Shown here: positions 50,784-60,400 of the stretch, piece by piece | Layout of the letters: every line of letters begins with the position of its first letter | How positions within the stretch are numbered: the first letter of the stretch is position 1 | Assembly (NCBI RefSeq): GCF_008638345.1 | Contig: NZ_VTVA01000001.1 | Location: 298,843-362,842 of the forward strand | Length of the DNA stretch: 64,000 nt | Source of the DNA: Pseudomonas saliphila | GTDB lineage: Bacteria; Pseudomonadota; Gammaproteobacteria; Pseudomonadales; Pseudomonadaceae | Direction: 5' to 3' | Program-made: the position numbers and the translations under genes | Notes under the pieces: model-generated | What the model saw: the letters and a program-made list of their open reading frames with translations, nothing else | The model's database searches: none | Told to the model about the DNA's origin: nothing

Positions 50784-51949
50784 TCACACTCCGGCACAGC
50801 AGCTATGGCTTGTTCTAACGCATCAAGAAGATGCGCCACATCGCGCTCACTGTGCGCTGCGCACAGGGTCACGCGCAACCGGGCGGTGCCGCGCGGGACG
50901 GTCGGTGGGCGAATCGCCGTAACCAGAATGCCGCGCTCGCGCAGCGCTGCCGATATCGCAATGGCGCGCTCGCTGCTGCCGATAAGGATAGGCTGGATCG
51001 GGGTGGGGCTGTCCATCAGTTCCAGGCCCAAGTCGGACACGCCAGTGCGAAACTGGGCAATCAGTCGAGCAAGATGCTCGCGTCGCCAGCTTTGCTCACG
51101 CAGGATCTGCAGGCTCTTCAGCGTAGCGCACGCCACGGCCGGTGGCTGACTGGTGGTATAGATGTAGGGCCGCGCGAACTGGATCAAGGTTTCGATCAGC
51201 TCCTCGCTGCCGGCAATAAACGCACCTGAAGTACCAAACGCCTTACCCAGGGTGCCGACGAGTACCGGCACATCCTCCACCCCCAGCCCATAATGCTCGA
51301 CGATGCCGCCGCCCTGCTGGCCGAGGCAGCCGAACCCGTGGGCATCGTCAACCATGACCCAGGCGTTCTTTTCTCGTGCCGCAGCGCACAGCGCGGGCAA
51401 GTTCGCCAGGTCACCGTCCATGCTGAAAACGCCATCAGTCACCACCAGGGTATTGCCGGTGGCCTTGGCCAGGCGCGACGTCAGACTTTCGATATCGTTG
51501 TGCAGGTAACGGGAGAAACGCGCGCCGCTGAGCAAGCCCGCGTCCAGCAACGACGCATGGTTCAGACGGTCTTCCAGCACCGTATCGCCCTGCCCGACCA
51601 GCGCGGTCACTGCACCCAGATTCGCCATATAGCCGCTCGACATCAGCAACGCACGAGGCCTGCCGGTTAAGTCGGCGAGCGCTTCCTCAAGCTGATGGTG
51701 TGGAGTGCTGTGACCGACCACCAGATGCGAGGCGCCACCACCGACGCCCCATTTGCGGGCACCGTCGATAAAGGCTTCGACGACTTCCGGATCATTGGCC
51801 AGGCCCAGATAATCATTGTTGCAGAACGCCAGCAGCGGCTGACCGTCGACCACTACCCGCACGCCTTGCGGCGCCTCAAGCAATGGTCTTTGACGATACA
51901 GGTGGGCCGCCCGACGTTCAGCTAGTCGGGCAGTCAGGTCGAAAGGCAT
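50780..51949 (-). CDS. bioF: 8-amino-7-oxononanoate synthase
   Basis: PLP enzyme condensing pimeloyl-ACP and alanine. 389 residues: [62 protein letters not shown], and PLP lysine in [15 protein letters not shown]. 24 bases after bioB; stop overlaps bioH start. Confidence 0.96.
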   Translation of the reverse strand: MPFDLTARLAERRAAHLYRQRPLLEAPQGVRVVVDGQPLLAFCNNDYLGLANDPEVVEAFIDGARKWGVGGGASHLVVGHSTPHHQLEEALADLTGRPRALLMSSGYMANLGAVTALVGQGDTVLEDRLNHASLLDAGLLSGARFSRYLHNDIESLTSRLAKATGNTLVVTDGVFSMDGDLANLPALCAAAREKNAWVMVDDAHGFGCLGQQGGGIVEHYGLGVEDVPVLVGTLGKAFGTSGAFIAGSEELIETLIQFARPYIYTTSQPPAVACATLKSLQILREQSWRREHLARLIAQFRTGVSDLGLELMDSPTPIQPILIGSSERAIAISAALRERGILVTAIRPPTVPRGTARLRVTLCAAHSERDVAHLLDALEQAIAAVPECE

Positions 51950-51973
51950 GGTAATGACTCATGAGGGACGTGA

Positions 51974-53023
51974 TCAGACCGCCGCGGCGTTGGTAAACAA
52001 TGCGCTATCGCGCTGTTCAACCAGCGCCTGCTCAATGGCTGCCTGATGCACTTCATCATCATGTTCTTCGCGCTCTTCGGGCTTGATGCCCAGGCGCTCG
52101 AACAGACGCATATCCTTTTCTGCCTGCGGATTGGAGGTGGTAAGCAGCCGATCACCGTAGAAGATCGAGTTGGCTCCGGCAAAGAACGCCAGGGCCTGGG
52201 TTTGCTCAGTCATCTGCTCGCGACCGGCCGACAGACGCACATGCGATTTGGGCATCATGATGCGCGCCACAGCCAACATGCGGATGAAGTCGAAGGGATC
52301 CAGGTCCTCGGCATTTTCCAGCGGCGTCCCGGCGACCTTGACCAGCATGTTGATCGGCACGCTTTCCGGATGCTCCGGCAGGTTCGCCAACTGAATCAAC
52401 AGCCCGGCGCGATCTTCCAGCGACTCGCCCATGCCCAGAATACCGCCTGAGCAGATCTTCATCCCCGCGTCACGCACGTAGGACAGCGTCTGCAGACGAT
52501 CGCCATAGGTGCGGGTGGTGATGATCTTGCCGTAGAACTCCGGCGAGGTATCCAGATTATGGTTGTAATAGTCCAGTCCGGCATCGGCCAGCGCAGCGGT
52601 CTGTTCCTTAGTCAGTTTGCCCAGCGTCATGCAGGTTTCCAGGCCGAGCTTGCGCACGCCTTTAACCATTTCCAGAACGTAAGGCATATCCTTTTCGGAC
52701 GGGTGCTTCCATGCCGCACCCATGCAGAAACGCGTTGCGCCGATGGCCTTGGCTGCAGCGGCCTCATCCAGCACCTTCTGCACCTCAAGGAGTTTTTCCT
52801 TGTCCAGGCCGGTGTTGTAATGCCCGGATTGGGGGCAATACTTGCAGTCTTCAGGGCAAGCACCGGTCTTGATCGAAAGCAATGTTGAGATCTGCACCCG
52901 GTTCGCATCAAAATGCTGGCGATGCACCGTCTGCGCCTGAAAGAGCAGATCATTGAAGGGTTGGCGGAGCAGGGCCAGTACGTCTGCCGGCGTCCAGTCG
53001 TGGCGGGTTTGGGATGCAGTCAT
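51974..53023 (-). CDS. bioB: Biotin synthase
   Basis: Radical SAM enzyme inserting sulfur into dethiobiotin. 349 residues from [22 protein letters not shown] lies 10 bases ahead of this ATG and abuts the alternative one. The [4Fe-4S] site is [20 protein letters not shown] (CxxxCxxC); [24 protein letters not shown] and the [2Fe-2S] ligands CMGAAW and CMTLG fit BioB. First gene of bioBFHCD. Confidence 0.97.
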   Translation of the reverse strand: MTASQTRHDWTPADVLALLRQPFNDLLFQAQTVHRQHFDANRVQISTLLSIKTGACPEDCKYCPQSGHYNTGLDKEKLLEVQKVLDEAAAAKAIGATRFCMGAAWKHPSEKDMPYVLEMVKGVRKLGLETCMTLGKLTKEQTAALADAGLDYYNHNLDTSPEFYGKIITTRTYGDRLQTLSYVRDAGMKICSGGILGMGESLEDRAGLLIQLANLPEHPESVPINMLVKVAGTPLENAEDLDPFDFIRMLAVARIMMPKSHVRLSAGREQMTEQTQALAFFAGANSIFYGDRLLTTSNPQAEKDMRLFERLGIKPEEREEHDDEVHQAAIEQALVEQRDSALFTNAAAV

Positions 53024-53077
53024 CAAAAACATTCCTGGTGTTTGCTTGAAGATCGGTTTGGCTTCAACGTTTGTCGC

Positions 53078-53105
53078 ATCATAGCGACGACAGGGAAAGC
53101 GTCAA
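53078..53105 (-). promoter_or_regulatory. Sigma70 promoter of the biotin operon
   Basis: On the minus strand TTGACG, 16 bases, TATGAT, about 55 bases upstream of bioB. The -35 lies within one arm of the BirA-like operator, consistent with repression by biotin-loaded BirA. Confidence 0.7.
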
Positions 53106-53131
53106 CCTTTGAAATCAAGCACGGTTTACAA
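53099..53131. promoter_or_regulatory. BirA (biotin repressor) operator candidate
   Basis: Inverted half-sites GCGTCAACC, 15 bases, GGTTTACAA. The right half equals the consensus I know for BirA (TTGTAAACC-N15-GGTTTACAA); the left half matches 6 of 9 and spacing is exactly 15. It lies between divergent bioB and comF, over the bioB -35. Confidence 0.72.
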
Positions 53132-53831
53132 GTGGTTAATTAATAACCAATCCGCATCCTGCCTGCTTTGCCTGAGCTATGGCGGGCATTCCCAACTGGG
53201 AATCTGCGAGGCCTGCCGCGCCGACCTGCCTTGGCTGGGATCACACTGCCGCCAATGCGCGCTACCGCTTTCGCTTGCCGAAGGCCTCTGCGGCCAATGC
53301 ATGAACAGCCCGCCCGCCTTCAACCAGATCGTGGCGCCCTTTGTGTATGGCTTTCCCATCGACAGTCTGATTCTGGCCTTCAAGCATCACGATCAACTGA
53401 CCTATGGTCGGATGCTTGGTTTGTTGTTGCTTGATGCCGTGCGCTTTCATTATCAGGAGCGGCAACAGGCGTTGCCCGACTGCCTGATCCCCATGCCGCT
53501 GCACGGTGCGCGTCAGGCTAAACGCGGTTTCAATCAGGCGATGGAGCTCACCCGCCCACTGGCCAGATGCCTGACTATTTCCGTTGAGCACGGTGTGTTG
53601 TTAAGACAACGTGCGACCCAAGCCCAGCAAGGTCTGGACGCCCGAGCCCGGCGCCGCAATCTCAAGGACGCTTTTGTTTGCCGCAAGCCAGAGCGGGTTC
53701 TCGGTAAACACATCGCCCTGGTTGAGGACGTGGTCACCACGGGAGCGACAGTAAGAGAAGCCAGCCGGGTTCTGCTGGATGCTGGCGCGGCGAGTGTCAG
53801 TGTCTGGTGCGTGGCGCGCACTGATGCTTGA
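53109..53831 (+). CDS. comF: ComF-family phosphoribosyltransferase-like protein
   Basis: 240 residues from TTG. Two zinc pairs (CLLC, CEAC) and two more (CRQC, CGQC) form an N-terminal zinc region; the C-terminal PRTase fold has MPLHGARQAKRGFNQAMEL and the PRPP loop IALVEDVVTTGATVRE. Members are linked to DNA uptake or nucleotide salvage; the exact role is uncertain. Its start lies inside the BirA-like operator. No later ATG is in frame before the zinc region, so the TTG start is likely but unproven. Confidence 0.85.
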   Translation: MKSSTVYKWLINNQSASCLLCLSYGGHSQLGICEACRADLPWLGSHCRQCALPLSLAEGLCGQCMNSPPAFNQIVAPFVYGFPIDSLILAFKHHDQLTYGRMLGLLLLDAVRFHYQERQQALPDCLIPMPLHGARQAKRGFNQAMELTRPLARCLTISVEHGVLLRQRATQAQQGLDARARRRNLKDAFVCRKPERVLGKHIALVEDVVTTGATVREASRVLLDAGAASVSVWCVARTDA

Positions 53832-54050
53832 TGGGATTTTCACTCTGCCTTGACTTACCCACTTGGCTGGGAACATCGGAGTCTGCCGCCCACCGACTGT
53901 CAGGATTACGCACGACGCCGTGAACCCGTCCCTGGGGGCTTGACGAAAACTTCCCTGTTTTCAACACTTGCTCCACCCTGACAGCCAGCGGACTTGCTCC
54001 CGCATCGGCATGGCTCAGACATCAAAACCACCAGACACCACGGACCAGTT

Positions 54051-54080
54051 CCCCCCTTGGTAAAAGGGGGGCTAGGGGGG
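54051..54080. repeat. G/C-run palindromic repeat
   Basis: CCCCCCTTGG TAAAAGGGGGG, then CTAGGGGGG: a hairpin of six C against six G with an A/T loop and a further six-G run. Resembles dispersed elements of this type known from many bacterial genomes. Confidence 0.6.
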
Positions 54081-54126
54081 ATTTCTCGTCACACATCGAT
54101 TTGACTGTCATGAAGCCAGTCTCTGG

Positions 54127-54195
54127 CGGGGTTCGAGGTTGCGGAAAGCTTGGCGTAGCGCAGCGCACTACACCCCCAGGCAACGACCTGACTTC
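54127..54195 (+). repeat. Degenerate dispersed repeat, copy B
   Basis: Contains TTGGCGTAGCGCAGCGCACT followed by ACACC, similar to the minus-strand reading of 45966-46032. Two copies in 8 kb, in opposite orientation, both in intergenic DNA. Confidence 0.45.
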
Positions 54196-54259
54196 TCCCT
54201 CCGGCAACGCAAATCTTGGTGGCGCAGCGAGGCGACAGGGTCGCGATGACCGTGCGATG

Positions 54260-54293
54260 ACAGGGATGTCATCGACGAGCTTACAGGGACGTA
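54260..54293 (+). repeat. Paired ACAGGGA-type motif
   Basis: ACAGGGATGTC at 54260-54270 and ACAGGGACGTAC at 54283-54293, 23 bases apart, so the two copies sit about two helical turns from each other. Resembles intergenic repeats of marine gammaproteobacteria as I remember them, without a named family. Confidence 0.4.
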
Positions 54294-54449
54294 CTTGCAG
54301 CGTGTCAGCGCGGCTCTGTCGCCTCGCGAAAGCTGACTCCTCCACCCGAAGCAGAACCTCGCGAATGCTGACCACCGATTAGCACCCTGCGAACTTATCC
54401 GCCCTGAAATGTGACACCATAGTGCATCCTCAACTGACGGTGCGACGCC

Positions 54450-55430
54450 ATGGACAACCTACACCCTTTTGCCCTGCTCACACCTGACACCGTTCTCGAT
54501 GCGGTGGAATCGCTCGGCTATGTCAGTGACGCCCGTACGCTTACGTTGAACAGCTACGAAAACCGCGTATTCCAGATTGGCATTGAAGACGGCGAGCCAT
54601 TGATTGCCAAGTTCTATCGGCCGAATCGCTGGAGCGACGAAGCGATCCTCGAGGAGCATCAGTTCTCTCTCGAACTCGCCGACCTGGAAATCCCGGTCAT
54701 ACCGCCGATGCAAATCGACGGGCAAACGCTGTTTGAACACGCCGGTTTTCGCTTCACTCTGTTTAAACGCTTTGGCGGTCGTGCGCCCGAGTTCGACAAT
54801 CCAGATCATCTGCTCATGCTTGGCCGTCTGCTGGGACGTCTGCATGCCGTCGGCTCGATGCGTCCGTTCAAGCATCGCCCCTCATTGACGCCACAGAACT
54901 TCGGTCACGACAGCATCGCCTGGCTGCGCGAAAACAACAGCGTGCCAGAAAACCTGCGCCCGGCTTATTTTTCCGTAGCGGATGACTTGCTGGAGCAGAT
55001 CGACAAGATCTATGCAGCGCACCCCTATGAGACCATTCGCCTGCATGGCGACCTGCACGTCGGCAACCTGCTATGGCGTGACGAGCTGCTGTATATGGTC
55101 GACATGGACGATTGCCGTCAGGGCCCGGCAATCCAGGATCTGTGGATGATGCTCTCCGGCGAGCGCGACCAGCGCCAGGCGCAACTGGCCGAACTGGCAG
55201 ACGGCTACAACGAGTTCTACGATTTCGATCCACGCCAGTTACCGCTGATCGAGTCGCTGCGCAGCCTGCGGTTGATCCATTACAGCGCCTGGCTGGCTCG
55301 CCGCTGGGATGATCCGGCCTTCCCCAAACACTTTCCCTGGTTCGCCAACGAACGGTATTGGGCAGACCAGATCCTGACGTTGCGCGAGCAACGCGCCGCC
55401 CTGGATGAGCCACCGCTTCGGCTGTTCTGA
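54450..55430 (+). CDS. srkA: Stress response kinase A (YihE)
   Basis: Serine/threonine-type kinase of the APH/choline-kinase fold that, in E. coli, protects against stress-induced death via MazEF-linked pathways. 326 residues: SYENRVFQIGIEDGEPLIAKFYRP (ATP lysine), IRLHGDLHVGNLLW (catalytic loop) and VDMDDCRQGP (metal Asp). Independent of the second acyl-CoA dehydrogenase, 87 bases downstream. Confidence 0.93.
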   Translation: MDNLHPFALLTPDTVLDAVESLGYVSDARTLTLNSYENRVFQIGIEDGEPLIAKFYRPNRWSDEAILEEHQFSLELADLEIPVIPPMQIDGQTLFEHAGFRFTLFKRFGGRAPEFDNPDHLLMLGRLLGRLHAVGSMRPFKHRPSLTPQNFGHDSIAWLRENNSVPENLRPAYFSVADDLLEQIDKIYAAHPYETIRLHGDLHVGNLLWRDELLYMVDMDDCRQGPAIQDLWMMLSGERDQRQAQLAELADGYNEFYDFDPRQLPLIESLRSLRLIHYSAWLARRWDDPAFPKHFPWFANERYWADQILTLREQRAALDEPPLRLF

Positions 55431-55517
55431 TCTGGTGACATCAGTCGTATCAATAGGCGTTTGCAGTCATATTCGGAACGCATACACTGCCAGGCGTTCA
55501 TTTTCGAGACGAGCGCC

Positions 55518-57320
55518 ATGACAGATACCCTGCTTGATACCCGCAATCTGGCCTTCGAGTTGTACGAAGTACTGGATGCCGAAAGCCTGACCCAGCGCCC
55601 GCGGTTTGCCGAGCATAATCGCGAAACCTTTGACGCCGCCCTGGGCACTGCCCGCACTATCGCGGAGAAGTTTTTCGCGCCGCACAATCGTAAGAGCGAT
55701 GAAAACGAGCCCCAATACGTTAATGGTGCGGCGGAGTTGATTCCCGAGGTCAAACCCGCGGTCGATGCGTTCCTCGAAGCCGGGTTCCTCAATGCCACCC
55801 GGACGTTCGAACAGGGTGGCATGCAGATGCCCAATCTGTTGTCGCAAGCCTGTTTTGCGCATTTCCAGTCAGCCAACATAGCGACGTCGTCCTACGCCAT
55901 GCTGACCATGGGCGCAGCCAACCTGATCGAGGCCTTCGGCAACGAGGATCAGAAGCAGCGGTTCCTGCAGCCGATGATCGATGGCCGCTTCTTTGGCACC
56001 ATGGCGCTGACCGAGCCGCATGCCGGCTCCTCTCTATCCGACATCCGCACCCGCGCCGAACCGGCCGGCGACGGCAGCTATCGGCTCAAGGGCAACAAGA
56101 TATTCATTTCCGGCGGCGATCATCCGCTGTCCGACAATATCGTACATATGGTGCTGGCCAAGTTGCCCGACGCTCCGGCGGGCGTGAAAGGCATCTCGCT
56201 GTTTATCGTGCCCAAGTTTCTGGTCAACGACGATGGCTCCCTGGGCGAGCGCAACGATGTGACCCTGGCGGGCCTGTTTCACAAGATGGGCTGGCGGGGC
56301 ACCACCTCGACTGCGCTGAATTTTGGCGACAATGGCAACTGCGTGGGCTATCTGGTGGGCAAGCCGCATCAGGGGCTGCCGTACATGTTCCAGATGATGA
56401 ACGAAGCGCGTATCGGCGTCGGCATGGGCGCCGTCATGCTGGGCTACGCGGGGTATCTGTATTCGCTGAATTATGCTCGTGAACGTCCGCAGGGTCGCTT
56501 GCCCGACGGCAAGGATCCGGCGGCAGCGCAGGTGCCAATCATCCAGCACACCGACGTCAAGCGCATGCTGCTGACGCAAAAGGCCTATGTCGAAGGCGCC
56601 TTCGATCTGGGCTTGTACGCAGCGCGGCTGTTCGACGATACCGAGACCCTGGAAACTGAAGACCAGCGTCAGACGGCCTTGCAACTGCTTGATCTACTGA
56701 CGCCCATCGTCAAGGCATGGCCATCGGAGTTCTGCCTCAAGGCCAACGAACTGGCGATCCAGATCCTCGGCGGCTCGGGCTATACGCGCGAATATCCGGT
56801 GGAACAGTACTACCGGGACAATCGTCTGAATCCGATCCATGAAGGCACCAACGGCATCCAGTCATTGGACCTGCTCGGACGCAAGGTGGCGATGAATAAT
56901 GGCGCGGCCTTGAAGCAACTGTCCGAGCTGATCCAGAACTGCTGCGCTCGTGCTTCAGAGTTCGAGCAACTCACTGCGCTGCGCGAACCACTGGAAGCAC
57001 TGCACGCTCATATCGGCAAGGTGACCCTGGCGCTGCTGGGCGACATGGGCAAAGGCCAGGTCAATCAGGCATTGGCCAACTCGGCGCTGTATCTCAACGC
57101 CTTCGGTCACATGGTGATCGGCTGGCGCTGGCTGGAACAGGCGATTCGCGCCCAACAGGGCCTGGCAAGCGGCTCGCCAGCCGACCGCGAGTTCTATCAG
57201 GGCAAACTGCAGGCTGCCCGGTTCTTCCTGACCTGGGAAGTTCCCAGCTGCCATCAGGCGCTGGCGGTGCTTGAGCGTCGCGACACCACCTGTCTCGACA
57301 TGCAGGACGACTGGTTCTGA
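55518..57320 (+). CDS. Acyl-CoA dehydrogenase, large type, second copy
   Basis: Homologue of the enzyme at 46144-47949, 600 residues, start MTDTLLDTRNLAFELYEVL. MALTEPHAGSSLSDIRTRA and RLKGNKIFISGGDHPLSDNIVHMV are the acyl-CoA dehydrogenase signatures; ILGGSGYTREYPVEQYYRD and HEGTNGIQSLDLLGRK hold the catalytic region. No clear PsrA-like palindrome in its upstream 87 bases. Substrate unknown; another 600-residue class enzyme such as DmdC is possible. Confidence 0.92.
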   Translation: MTDTLLDTRNLAFELYEVLDAESLTQRPRFAEHNRETFDAALGTARTIAEKFFAPHNRKSDENEPQYVNGAAELIPEVKPAVDAFLEAGFLNATRTFEQGGMQMPNLLSQACFAHFQSANIATSSYAMLTMGAANLIEAFGNEDQKQRFLQPMIDGRFFGTMALTEPHAGSSLSDIRTRAEPAGDGSYRLKGNKIFISGGDHPLSDNIVHMVLAKLPDAPAGVKGISLFIVPKFLVNDDGSLGERNDVTLAGLFHKMGWRGTTSTALNFGDNGNCVGYLVGKPHQGLPYMFQMMNEARIGVGMGAVMLGYAGYLYSLNYARERPQGRLPDGKDPAAAQVPIIQHTDVKRMLLTQKAYVEGAFDLGLYAARLFDDTETLETEDQRQTALQLLDLLTPIVKAWPSEFCLKANELAIQILGGSGYTREYPVEQYYRDNRLNPIHEGTNGIQSLDLLGRKVAMNNGAALKQLSELIQNCCARASEFEQLTALREPLEALHAHIGKVTLALLGDMGKGQVNQALANSALYLNAFGHMVIGWRWLEQAIRAQQGLASGSPADREFYQGKLQAARFFLTWEVPSCHQALAVLERRDTTCLDMQDDWF

Positions 57321-57356
57321 TTAAACTGTGAACTAATCCTGAAATTCCACCTCTGA

Positions 57357-57381
57357 ACAGACCGCCCTCCCGGCGGTCTGT
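57357..57381 (+). terminator. Intrinsic terminator after the second acyl-CoA dehydrogenase
   Basis: Perfect ten-base stem ACAGACCGCC / GGCGGTCTGT with a five-base loop, followed by TTTACATT, 36 bases after the stop. Confidence 0.78.
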
Positions 57382-57476
57382 TTACATTCGCTATTACACC
57401 CGTCATCGCGACACTTCCCATGAACTACCCGCAGGATTACTCTGCGCCAGCAACTTCTACTGTGGAAATTTCTTTC

Positions 57477-60400
57477 ATGTCCCGGCTTTTCTCGCTCCCC
57501 GTCGGCCTGCTGCTGGCTCTCCTGGTTATGTTCATCGCTCCCCTGCACGCGCAGGAGGAACCCACGGCGGCGATCGAATCCGTGCGCGCTGACATTCAGG
57601 GCCTGGATGAAGCGTCCTTTTCAGAACCAGACAAAGTCGAGCTCAGGGAGATCTTTCAGCAGACCCTGACGCATCTGCAACGGACCGAAAAGTTGATTGA
57701 GCAACTGGCCGAACTCCAGACGCAGAAGGAAGAGGCACCCGCGCGCACTCGAAGTGCGAAGCAGGAACTGGAACAGATTGAGGACGAAGATCTCGACAAG
57801 ATGCGCGCCAGCTTCGAAGGTCAGGAGCTGGGAGAGCTGGAAAGGTCTCTAGGCGAAAAGGTCGCGCGCATGTTCAATGCGCAGAATGAACTGACTGCCA
57901 TCAATAGCGAACTGATTGCCGCGCAAACCCGCCCGGAGCGCACACAGGCCAGCGTCGCGAAGAACCAGACCCGCGAAAATGAACTCAACGATCAGATCCG
58001 CGCACTACAACGTCAAAGTGAAACGCCGATAACCCATGCCCGCCTCCGTCTGCTGCGCGCCGAACAACAGAGCCTGCAATATTCCAGTGATCTGCTGCGC
58101 CAGCGTCTCTCGGCGAACAATATTCTCCAGGACCTGGCGACCCAGCAACGTGACCTGTTGGCCCAGCAGATCAGCAGCTTCGAGGTCGAGATTCAGGTCC
58201 TGCAGGATGTAATCAACGAGAAACGCCGCAGCCAGTCCGAGCAGACAGTTACCGAAGCCACCGAACAAGCCTTGCAGGCCAGCAACCATCAGCTACTCAG
58301 TGATCAGGGTGCGATCAACCGGCAGCTCAGTGAAGAGCTATTGCGCGCCACCACCCAGGTCGGTGAGCTGACCCGCAAGGGCATCCAGACCAAGCAACAG
58401 GTCGACAGTCTCGGCCAGATCGAGAGTGCCCTTGAACAGCAGATCGACGTGCTTGAAGGCAGCGTATTGCTGTCACGCATTCTGCATCAGCAAAAGCAGG
58501 CCTTGCCCAGCGTCCGCTATGACACCACGCTGGCTGACCAGATCGCCGATCTGCGACTACGCCAGTTCGAACTCAACCAGCTGCGTGACGAAATCGTTAA
58601 TCCCACCGCCTACCGTGATCGCCTGATCGACCGCCTGCCGGAGGAGCAACGTGAAGAGCTGCGTGACGAATTCGAGAGCCTGGTGAGCAGCCGGATCAGT
58701 CTGGTCGACAAGCTGAGCGACAACATCAACACCCTGCTGAGTCTGGCGATCAGCGTGCAGATCAACCAGCGGCAGGTCGAAAAACTCAGTGAGGACCTGG
58801 AGCGGCGGATTGACGATCAACTGTTCTGGGTCGCCAGCAACCGTCCGGTCGACCGCGCCTGGCTGTTGGACCTGCCGCGCAAGATGACCGAGCAATGGAA
58901 GATAATCGATCCGCTGGTGCATGTTAAAAAGCTGGGCAACATACTGCTCGACAATGTCGGCTGGTTGATCCTGCTGGCACTGCTGCTGGGTTTCTATAAC
59001 TGGCGTCTGCCAGCCCTGCGCGAACAGCTGCGCAGCCTGCATGAGGATGTCGGGCATTTCCGGCGCGACAGCGTGCACCACACGCCCCGCGCGTTGATGC
59101 TGACGGCATTGACTATTATCCCGGTTCCGATGGTGCTGATTTCCCTGGGCCTGCTATTGAGTCTGGGTGAGGAGCCGGCGATGCCTGCCCTCGGTCAGGG
59201 GCTCAGTGAACTGGCCCTGGCCTGGTTCATCATTCATTTGTTGTACCGCGTATTCGATCCGCAGGGCATAGCCACTCGACATTTCCGCTGGGACCCCGCC
59301 CAGGTGTCACGCCTGCGCCGTCTCACGCGCCGGGCCGCATGGATTCTGTTGCCACTGGTGTTGGTGGTCGCAGTAGGCGAGATTCTCCCCGAACAGATTG
59401 GCGACGATGTCATGGGTCGGCTGTTCATGTTCCTGGGCATGCTCGGACTGGCCTGGCTACTGGGCCGGATGATGCAGCGCAGCGATCCGATCTATGATTC
59501 GCGCGTACTGCATCTGCTGGCTGCACTGATCCTGACGCTGGCGCCCCTGGCGCTGGCCGGCCTGGTGGCCTGGGGCTACAACTACACGGCAATCATACTG
59601 TCGGACCGGTTCATCACCACGCTGTATCTGATCACCATATGGATGCTGTTCGAGGGCACCGTGGTGCGCAACCTGAACGTCGCCGGGCGTCGCCTCGCCT
59701 ACCAGCGCGCGCTGGGCAAGCGCCAGGCCGCCGAACACCAGGAACAGCTGGACCATCCGGAGCCGGAAGCCACCATCGACGTTCCCGAGATGGACATCCA
59801 GCAGATCAACCAGCAATCGCTGCGCCTGGCCCGGCTCGGTCTAACCATCATCTTCAGCGTGCTGGTGTATTTCACCTGGTCGGATCTGATCAGTGCCGCC
59901 TCCTACCTGGAATCGGTAACCATGTGGGAGTACAACGCCGGCAGCGCGGACAATCCTCAGCTAGACGCCATCAGCGCCGGCGACCTGCTCGGCGCGCTGA
60001 CCATCGTCGCGCTGACCTTCACCCTGGGTCGCAACCTGCCCGGCCTGCTGGAAATGCTGGTGCTGTCGCGCATAGAGTTGCGCCAGGGCAGCAGCTACGC
60101 CATCACCACCTTGCTCAGTTACACCATCGTCAGCCTGGGTATTTTTCTTTCGCTATCAGCGCTTGGCGTCAGCTGGAACAAATTGCAGTGGCTGGTCGCG
60201 GCGCTGGGTGTGGGGCTGGGCTTTGGTTTGCAGGAGATCTTCGCCAACTTCGTATCCGGTCTGATCATTCTGTTTGAACGCCCGGTGCGCATCGGCGATG
60301 TGGTGACCATCGGCCCGCTATCCGGCACGGTGAACAAGATACGGATTCGGGCGACAACCATTACCGATTTCGACCGTAAGGAAATCATCGTTCCCAACAA

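Larger units (their letters stand above)
53832..54449 (+). other. Repeat-rich intergenic region between comF and srkA
   Basis: 618 bases without a supported gene. It holds a G/C-run palindrome (54051-54080), a degenerate dispersed repeat (54127-54195) and paired ACAGGGATGTC / ACAGGGACGTAC motifs (54260-54293). Overlapping open frames on both strands look like products of the repeats, not genes. Confidence 0.7.

Noticed and set aside
54022..54375. 117-residue minus-strand frame (and an overlapping plus-strand frame) between comF and srkA
   Set aside because: Its peptide segments are produced by the G/C-run palindrome and the dispersed repeat; no ribosome-binding site.
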